Under the pieces are notes generated by a model, which worked only from the letters and a program-made list of their open reading frames with translations, ran no database searches and was not told where the DNA came from. The position numbers and the translations under genes were made by a program. This document shows positions 23,499-28,043 of a stretch of 28,043 bases of DNA, piece by piece. This stretch comes from an uncultured Clostridia bacterium (GTDB lineage: Bacteria > Bacillota > Clostridia > Oscillospirales > Acutalibacteraceae). Location of the stretch: contig CALWKP010000186.1 in assembly GCA_944381295.1 (NCBI GenBank), forward strand, positions 1 through 28,043. Reading direction: 5' to 3'. The stretch's first letter is position 1, and each line of letters opens with the position of its first letter.

Positions 23499-24362
23499 TT
23501 ATTCTTCGGAAATATAACTACTGACGATCTCATCCAGCTCTCCGCTTTCCTGCATTTCCGCCAGCACTTCGTTGAGAACATCCAACAGTTCCTGGTTGCC
23601 CTTCTTCACAGCAAGGCCGTACTGTTCCACGGTGAGCGCTTCATCCAGGACCTTCACGGTATCCGCATTTTTCTCTACCAGCTTGTTTGCCGGATAGTCG
23701 TCAATAACAACTGCGTCCAGATTGCCCCTTGCCAGGTCGGCCACAGCATCCATTCCCTTGTTCATCCTGGAAATCTGTGCGTTCGGGAAATTCTCCGTGC
23801 AGTATGTGTCGCCCGTGGTGCCGAGCTGCACGCCGATCCTCTTGCCGTCCAGGTCGTCGCCGGAAGTGATGTCGCTGTCAACCGCAACAATAATTGCCTG
23901 GGAAGCATCAAAGTAAGGCTCTGTAAAGTCAATATCCTTTTCCGGATCAATTGTCATGCCAGCCGCTACAAAATCACATTTATCCGTAGCAAGTTCCAGC
24001 GGAAGAGAATCAAAAGAAGTGTTGTTGATACGCAATTCTACGCCTAACTTCTCCGCAATTTTTTTGGAAATATCAATATCGATTCCCTTAAATTCGGTGC
24101 CTTCCATGTACTCAAACGGTTCAAATTCCGCATTGGTGGACATGGTAATATAACCTTTTTCTTTAATCTGATCCACATAACCGGACGAAGCTTCTGAAGA
24201 ACTTTCTTCTGCTGCAGAAGAATCCTCTCCTGCACTTTCCGTAGTGCTCTGGGATGTTTCATTTGCAGCAGACGAAGAACCAGAGGAACTTGTACATGCG
24301 GTTGCTGACAATGTCAGCATTCCTGCCAGAAATACAGCGATCAGCTTAGAAACCTTTTTCAT
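23499..24362 (-). CDS. Polar amino-acid-binding lipoprotein of the ABC transporter (287 aa)
   Basis: Of two close ATGs, 24362 has the better spacing (nine nt) to AAGGAG. Signal peptide with lipobox S-A-T-A-C (Cys23 lipidated), then a Ser/Glu-rich linker (about 24-60), then a type-3 solute-binding domain: YITMSTNAEFEPFEY, GIDIDISKKIAEKLGVELR, FDSLPLELATDKCDFVAAGM, DFTEPYFDASQAIIV. These match glutamine/cystine/histidine-binding relatives; exact ligand unknown. First gene of the three-gene transporter operon. Confidence 0.94.
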   Translation of the reverse strand: MKKVSKLIAVFLAGMLTLSATACTSSSGSSSAANETSQSTTESAGEDSSAAEESSSEASSGYVDQIKEKGYITMSTNAEFEPFEYMEGTEFKGIDIDISKKIAEKLGVELRINNTSFDSLPLELATDKCDFVAAGMTIDPEKDIDFTEPYFDASQAIIVAVDSDITSGDDLDGKRIGVQLGTTGDTYCTENFPNAQISRMNKGMDAVADLARGNLDAVVIDDYPANKLVEKNADTVKVLDEALTVEQYGLAVKKGNQELLDVLNEVLAEMQESGELDEIVSSYISEE

Positions 24363-24439
24363 ATTCATTTACTCCTTTTATAAAATAGAATCTCGATTTA
24401 TACGGTTCCGGTCGTATAATACCGATTAAAGCAAATGTT

Positions 24440-24805
24440 TTGCCATATAGCCTGAACGATCTGCCGGGCTATTTCCCTTTCCCGCCACACCGTTCAGCCT
24501 GCCAACGCAAGCATAGAAATCTTCGATTTCCGCTTACGGGGGTTGCATAGATTGATCTACATGAAAAAATGCCGGACTACCAGCTCGTCCAGCAAAAGCC
24601 AAGGTTTTTCCCTTACGCTTTTACCTACCGGGCGTCCGCCGAGATCATTTTCCCCTAACCGCCTTGCCCTCCCGCGCGTTCCACGGGAGTGTGCCGCTGC
24701 TCTCGGGCGTCACCGAGGTAATTTCCTTCGGCACCACTTTGCGCCCGGCCTGCCCACCGCAGGTGCGGAAATCTTCGATTTTTGTTTAGGCCGTGAGGTT
24801 ATTAT
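24440..24805. repeat. GC-rich non-coding element with two copies of a ~40-bp motif
   Basis: The 516-bp gap 24363-24878 holds no gene I can support. Within it, a motif of the form GCCTGCC-(C/A)A-CGCA...GAAATCTTCGATTT occurs at 24497-24530 and 24748-24781. AAATC-TTC-GATTT is itself a hairpin. CTGAACG/CGTTCAG arms flank the left copy. The right copy contains CACCTGCGGTGG (minus strand), the palindromic core also found in the tandem repeats at 21683-21885. Confidence 0.55.
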
Positions 24806-24834
24806 ACCGCATAAATATACAGATAGCAAGCAAG

Positions 24835-24857
24835 AAAAAACCAGAATCTTCAGATTC
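24835..24857 (-). terminator. Weak terminator after the pseudouridine synthase gene
   Basis: On the minus strand a GAATC-TGAA-GATTC hairpin (24857-24844) followed by TGG and six T, 22 bp past the stop. The stem is only 5 bp. Confidence 0.5.
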
Positions 24858-24878
24858 GTGCAAATCTCAACAGGAACC

Positions 24879-25787
24879 TTATTGTTGTCCGCAATATTTG
24901 TATAATATGTCCTTTTTTTCCAAGGATTTGAAGGAAAACTTCCGCATATCTTCCGGCAGAGAACTTTCAAAAACCAGTTCTTTCCCTGTCACCGGATGGA
25001 GCAGTTCTACCCGCCCGCAATGCAAGGCCTGACGCGAAATGGCATCTGTTTTTCCACCATACATATCATCCCCGGCTAACGGGTGTCCGATCGACGCCAT
25101 ATGCACCCGGATTTGATGTGTCCTGCCGGTTTCCAAACGGAGTTTGAGCAGCGTATATTCGCCATTTTCGCCCACTGCACGCCAGTGTGTCACTGCCGGG
25201 ATTCCTGCTGGCGAAACTTCCCGCTGGATACCATGACCTTCCATCCGTGCAATCGGACCATCTACTGTTCCCTCGCCAAACAGTTCCCCTTCACAAATCG
25301 CTGTATACTCTTTTTCTATTCCGCTAGCCAACCGCGCTGCAATATACGGATTTTTGGCAATTACTACCAATCCGGTTGTATCTTTATCCAATCGATATAC
25401 AGATCTGACTGCCAATTGCTGTCCTTTTTTTGCAAAGTATCCTGCGACCGCATTGGAAAGTGTATCCATATCATGTCCCGGAGAAGGATGCATTGGCATC
25501 CCACTTGGCTTTTCTACTACCAGAAGATCTTCATCTTCGTACACTACTGCAATCGAAGTTTCACCAGCTTCTGCCAGCTTCCGATCATCCGGCATCCGAA
25601 TGGAAACCTTATCGCCGCAATGCAGAATATCAATAGAACGCGCATGGGCCCCGTTAATCACGAGGCCCATAGGTTGCTGTTTCAGTTTCACCAAAAGACG
25701 CGCAGACATTCCACAAGAAATTCGGAGGAAATTTTTCAGTTTCGCCCCATCCATTTCTGCCGGAACCTCAAATACAATCTCCCTCAT
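24879..25787 (-). CDS. RluA-family pseudouridine synthase (302 aa)
   Basis: ATG 25787, with AAGG eight nt upstream. An N-terminal S4-like RNA-binding part (about 14-65) precedes the catalytic domain. The latter has VVEKPSGMPMHPSPGH and YRLDKDTTGLVVIAKN (Asp134 catalytic; the common form is HRLD), then RTHQIRVHMASIGHPLAGDDMYGG. It isomerises uridines in RNA; the RluD/YhcT-like substrate is unresolved. It begins only 8 nt after the stop of the GH25 lysozyme gene, so the two are translated from one message. Confidence 0.93.
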   Translation of the reverse strand: MREIVFEVPAEMDGAKLKNFLRISCGMSARLLVKLKQQPMGLVINGAHARSIDILHCGDKVSIRMPDDRKLAEAGETSIAVVYEDEDLLVVEKPSGMPMHPSPGHDMDTLSNAVAGYFAKKGQQLAVRSVYRLDKDTTGLVVIAKNPYIAARLASGIEKEYTAICEGELFGEGTVDGPIARMEGHGIQREVSPAGIPAVTHWRAVGENGEYTLLKLRLETGRTHQIRVHMASIGHPLAGDDMYGGKTDAISRQALHCGRVELLHPVTGKELVFESSLPEDMRKFSFKSLEKKDILYKYCGQQ

Positions 25788-25795
25788 ACAGCGCC

Positions 25796-26974
25796 TTATT
25801 TCGCCGACGCAGCTACCATAACGCTTCCGCTGCCTTCGTTCAGGCTATTGCCATAATCATAATAGCAATAGTTAACATCTACATTGCTGTTTCCGCCAAC
25901 TGCTCCCGGCAATGGAATCGTACCAAACTGCCACATGGTAAACGTTCCCGTATAAGACGGGTTCGGGGTTCCCCAATGTGCTACCCATTTGTCATATTTA
26001 TCCAGTGACGGATCTGTCAATTTGGAATTATAAAAATTACTGTAACTGTAAATAGCAGTCTTGTATCCCGCTGCTTCCACGGTATCACAGAATGCTTTGA
26101 CAACTTCTGCTGCCTGTGCAGGAGTCAGGTTCGCCTGGCATTTATCTTCCATGTCGAACGCCAAAGGATAATCCAATTTTCTGCCACCCAAAATACTCAG
26201 CGCCATCTGTGCTTCCTGGCGTGCCTCTTCCGGAGTCGTAGCATAGCTGTAATGATAAGCCCCTACCTTAATTCCATTGGCAGTTGCTCCCGCATAGTTT
26301 GCTTCAAAATAAGCGTCTTTCTGGGTTGCCCAGTTTTCCCATCCGTATCCGGTACGGATCATGGCAAAATCAATCCCCTGCGCTTTTACCTGTGACCAGT
26401 CAATCGTTTTCTGGAAGGTCGAAACGTCGATTCCTTTCAGTGCTACATGAGCGATGCAGGAAGAAGTAGTACCGTCTGCCGCAGTAGCCGTAATCACTGC
26501 ACGGCCTAACCCTTTTGCAGTAACAACACCATTTTGCACCGTCGCGACACTTTCATCACTGCTGGTCCAAATCATACCGCTTGTCGCATCGTTACCTCCT
26601 ACTGGAGCATTTTCCAACGGAGAGGAAACCAATTGTCCGTTATTAAAAATAAACGCATTGGCAAACGGCGAAGAATTCGCTGACGGGGACGATTGTAACA
26701 CGTTGCCCGCAGAATCTACAAGTGAAACGGTCGAAGTCTGGCCCACTTTTAAACTCATAGAAGTTTGGCCCATTTTCCAATCAGTTGCCGTTGATACCGG
26801 CAAAGTGACACCGGATGTTCCTCCACTGGTGCCTCCTCCCGTTGTGCTCGTGCTCCCCGATGCATTAGGATTCCATTCCACAATAATGGATTCTGCAAAT
26901 ACCGAACCGCCCATCGGCAGTGCAACCGCAAGAGCCAGCCCTATCGATACTAACCGTTTCTTGATTTGTTTCAT
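25796..26974 (-). CDS. Secreted GH25 lysozyme with Big2-like domain (392 aa)
   Basis: ATG 26974 has GGAGGT six nt upstream (the open frame reaches 27022). Signal peptide 1-27 ends VFA. A Gly/Ser/Thr-rich linker (about 36-58) leads to a bacterial Ig-like (Big2) domain with WTSSDESVATV and GVVTAKGLGRAVITATA (about 70-178). A GH25 muramidase domain follows (179-375): GIDVSTFQ with Asp183, AMIRTGYG, GAYHYSYA, and the catalytic LAFDMED (Asp274, Glu276). It should cut N-acetylmuramic acid glycan bonds in peptidoglycan. A predicted SigA promoter and a WalR-like site lie upstream. Confidence 0.93.
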   Translation of the reverse strand: MKQIKKRLVSIGLALAVALPMGGSVFAESIIVEWNPNASGSTSTTGGGTSGGTSGVTLPVSTATDWKMGQTSMSLKVGQTSTVSLVDSAGNVLQSSPSANSSPFANAFIFNNGQLVSSPLENAPVGGNDATSGMIWTSSDESVATVQNGVVTAKGLGRAVITATAADGTTSSCIAHVALKGIDVSTFQKTIDWSQVKAQGIDFAMIRTGYGWENWATQKDAYFEANYAGATANGIKVGAYHYSYATTPEEARQEAQMALSILGGRKLDYPLAFDMEDKCQANLTPAQAAEVVKAFCDTVEAAGYKTAIYSYSNFYNSKLTDPSLDKYDKWVAHWGTPNPSYTGTFTMWQFGTIPLPGAVGGNSNVDVNYCYYDYGNSLNEGSGSVMVAASAK

Positions 26975-27050
26975 CTTTTTACCTCCATAAGTAATTTTTC
27001 GCCGTTGTAAGCCGCGCGCCAAAGTAATTATGTAAAACTATCCATCCAAT

Positions 27051-27079
27051 AAAATACAGGCAAATGTCTCTGTTGTCAA
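27051..27079 (-). promoter_or_regulatory. SigA-type promoter for the GH25 lysozyme gene
   Basis: On the minus strand a perfect TTGACA (27079-27074), 17-bp spacer, TATTTT (27056-27051), about 76 nt before the ATG. Between it and the next gene (27080-27315) there is no gene; the stretch holds the direct repeat listed next and A/T-rich sequence. Confidence 0.7.
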
Positions 27080-27185
27080 GACAAATCCCTGGAAGGCCCC
27101 TCGAAACAGACAGCAACTTTCAGGCGCTTTACAAAAGCTTTCTACCATATAGAACGGTTTAAGTCGCGGAAATATTGCACTGTTT

Positions 27186-27202
27186 TGTAATTTTTTTGTA
27201 AT
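27186..27202 (+). promoter_or_regulatory. Possible WalR (YycF) binding site upstream of the lysozyme gene
   Basis: TGTAAT, five T, TGTAAT is an exact fit to the published WalR consensus TGT(A/T)A(A/T/C)-N5-TGT(A/T)A(A/T/C). It lies about 107 bp upstream of the lysozyme -35 box, in reverse orientation to the gene. WalR controls wall hydrolases in Firmicutes. The A/T-rich setting makes chance occurrence possible; a third TGTAATTTT lies at 27296. Confidence 0.4.
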
Positions 27203-27315
27203 TTTTTTATTTTCTGCCTGCCAAGAAAGGAAAAAAGGAACCAAATGAGGACGAAAAAGCGCCACTATTCAAATCCATTATGCTATTTCTCTTTTGTAAT
27301 TTTGGAAATTATTTC

Positions 27316-27744
27316 TTATTTTGTAAAATCAATATCATAACGTGTTCCATGGGAAAATAGAACTCCCTCTGTCAAGTCGAGACGAAGGATTACCGTATTG
27401 CTGTCCTCAAGGTCATTATGTCCGTTATGAATCCATTCCGAAAAGACCGTTTCCATTCTTTCTGCAATTTTCCTATTCTCGAAATTTCGGAAAGAACCTA
27501 AAACTACTCCTTTTCCGTGTGCTGTAAACCAATCCCCGCAAATAGCCACAGCGGAATTTTCTTTTATTTGCTCAACTTTGTTTGAAAGTCCATAAGTAAG
27601 CACATAAAATGCACGATCCTCATAAAAAGTGTTCCCTGTACGGACGTATGGTACTTGCCCCTTTGCCGTCGCTAAGGAAATCGTTGTATCCTTTCCAAAG
27701 CGTTCCTCCATAATTTTTTCTGCTTCTTGCGATAATTTTTCCAC
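27316..27744 (-). CDS. Pyridoxamine 5'-phosphate oxidase-like flavin protein (142 aa)
   Basis: GTG start at 27744 with AGGAGGG six nt upstream. The short sequence has the split β-barrel layout of small FMN-binding proteins of this superfamily: TTISLATAKGQVPYVRTGNTFY, then FYVLTYGLSNKVEQIKENSAVAIC, and a C-terminal TVILRLDLTEGVLFSHGTRYD. These proteins bind FMN or F420-type cofactors; whether it is an oxidase, a reductase or a nitroimidazole-resistance-like protein cannot be read. Stands alone between the lysozyme and ilvE-type genes. Confidence 0.75.
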   Translation of the reverse strand: MEKLSQEAEKIMEERFGKDTTISLATAKGQVPYVRTGNTFYEDRAFYVLTYGLSNKVEQIKENSAVAICGDWFTAHGKGVVLGSFRNFENRKIAERMETVFSEWIHNGHNDLEDSNTVILRLDLTEGVLFSHGTRYDIDFTK

Positions 27745-27813
27745 TTCTTCCCTCCTGTTCTCTTTTATCCAAACATTTTTCCTGTTTTCAAGTTCCTCTG
27801 TTACAAGTATCTT

Positions 27814-27845
27814 AAAAAAACCAGCAGACCGATCGGCCTGCTGGT
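27814..27845 (-). terminator. Terminator after the branched-chain aminotransferase gene
   Basis: ACCAGCAG (27820-27827) pairs with CTGCTGGT (27838-27845), with an inner CCGATCGG palindrome; on the minus strand seven T follow. Confidence 0.9.
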
Positions 27846-27860
27846 CTCTATCATGATACC

Positions 27861-28043
27861 TTATTTGACTTTGTAAGTCCAGCCCATTGTATCCGGCAGG
27901 TTACCCCACTGGATTCCGGTCAATGTGTCGTACAATTTCTGGGAAACCGGGCCAATTTTCCCTTCATTGATGATCATTACGTCGTCGCCCCATTTCAACT
28001 CGCCGATCGGGGAAATGACCGCCGCTGTACCAGTTCCGAACGC
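27861..28043 (-). CDS. ilvE: Branched-chain amino acid aminotransferase, C-terminal 60 residues (start outside window)
   Basis: The frame is open to the right edge and ends at TAA 27863-27861. The visible residues begin AFGTGTAAVISPIGEL and contain IGPVSQKLYDTLTGIQWG, then D-x-x-G-W. This is the conserved PLP-phosphate-binding TGTA loop and C-terminus of class IV branched-chain aminotransferases. The enzyme makes Leu, Ile and Val from their keto acids with glutamate as donor. Start and promoter lie beyond the window. Confidence 0.92.
   Translation of the reverse strand, partial: AFGTGTAAVISPIGELKWGDDVMIINEGKIGPVSQKLYDTLTGIQWGNLPDTMGWTYKVK

Noticed and set aside
24363..24878. T-box or amino-acid riboswitch ahead of the transporter operon
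   Set aside because: No T-box sequence or known aptamer core seen, and the hairpins nearby belong to the repeated element.
24543..24905. 120-aa plus-strand frame in the GC-rich gap
   Set aside because: No ribosome site, no motif, composition follows the repeat element and the frame runs into the 3' end of the pseudouridine synthase gene.
25083..25856. 257-aa plus-strand frame over the pseudouridine synthase
   Set aside because: Shadow of the RluA-family gene; composition is His/Cys/Phe-rich nonsense with no domain.
27038..27265. 75-aa minus-strand frame upstream of the lysozyme gene
   Set aside because: It overlaps the predicted promoter, lacks a ribosome site and has no recognisable features.

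Overview
The window looks like a chromosomal piece of a Gram-positive, probably anaerobic Clostridia-type Firmicute. The signs are A/G-rich Shine-Dalgarno sites, a lipoprotein-anchored amino-acid ABC transporter, a LysM/G5/M23 wall hydrolase, a GH25 lysozyme, LuxS and SpoIIE/RsbW/RsbV-type partner-switching proteins, with no outer-membrane genes. Species cannot be named from the sequence alone.

Left half (about 1-16,380): the end of a contractile injection system (CIS) locus and a tightly attached regulatory/biosynthetic block. First come two baseplate-J-family wedge proteins (the first cut by the window edge) and a P2 gpI-like tail protein. A STAS anti-anti-sigma-type protein follows behind its own extended -10 promoter. 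A histidine kinase on the opposite strand is divergent from a response regulator. The response regulator starts a same-strand run with no terminator that I can see: response regulator, two-domain AAA+ ATPase of CIS type, a 79-aa unknown, Sfp-type phosphopantetheinyl transferase, a one-module NRPS (C-A-T-reductase, 1427 aa), a seven-pass membrane SpoIIE/PP2C phosphatase and an RsbW-like kinase. A strong terminator closes it at 16,337-16,377. Sheath, tube, spike, tail terminator and fibre genes are not here and would lie upstream. The notable arrangement is a CIS ATPase in one apparent operon with a complete aldehyde-releasing NRPS plus its activating enzyme, and with two of the three parts of a partner switch whose third part (STAS) sits just after the baseplate genes. 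No sigma factor gene is present.

Right half (16,400-28,043, all minus strand): ordinary chromosomal genes. They are a membrane zinc-ribbon protein, a MATE exporter, a LysM/G5/M23 peptidase, luxS preceded by a zinc-dependent phospholipase C-like gene, an amino-acid ABC transporter (binding protein, permease, ATPase), an RluA-type pseudouridine synthase coupled to a GH25 lysozyme with a Big2-like domain, a pyridoxamine-phosphate-oxidase-like flavin protein, and the 3' end of a branched-chain aminotransferase. Two non-coding stretches here hold repeats: a 2 x ~102-bp tandem repeat (21,683-21,885) and a GC-rich element (about 24,440-24,805) that shares a palindromic core with it.

Hand counts of a few 60-base lines give about 55% G+C in a baseplate gene, 48% in the NRPS, 45% in the phosphatase gene, and 40-42% in the histidine kinase and the right-hand genes. 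This fits acquisition of the CIS core by transfer, but it is only a spot check.
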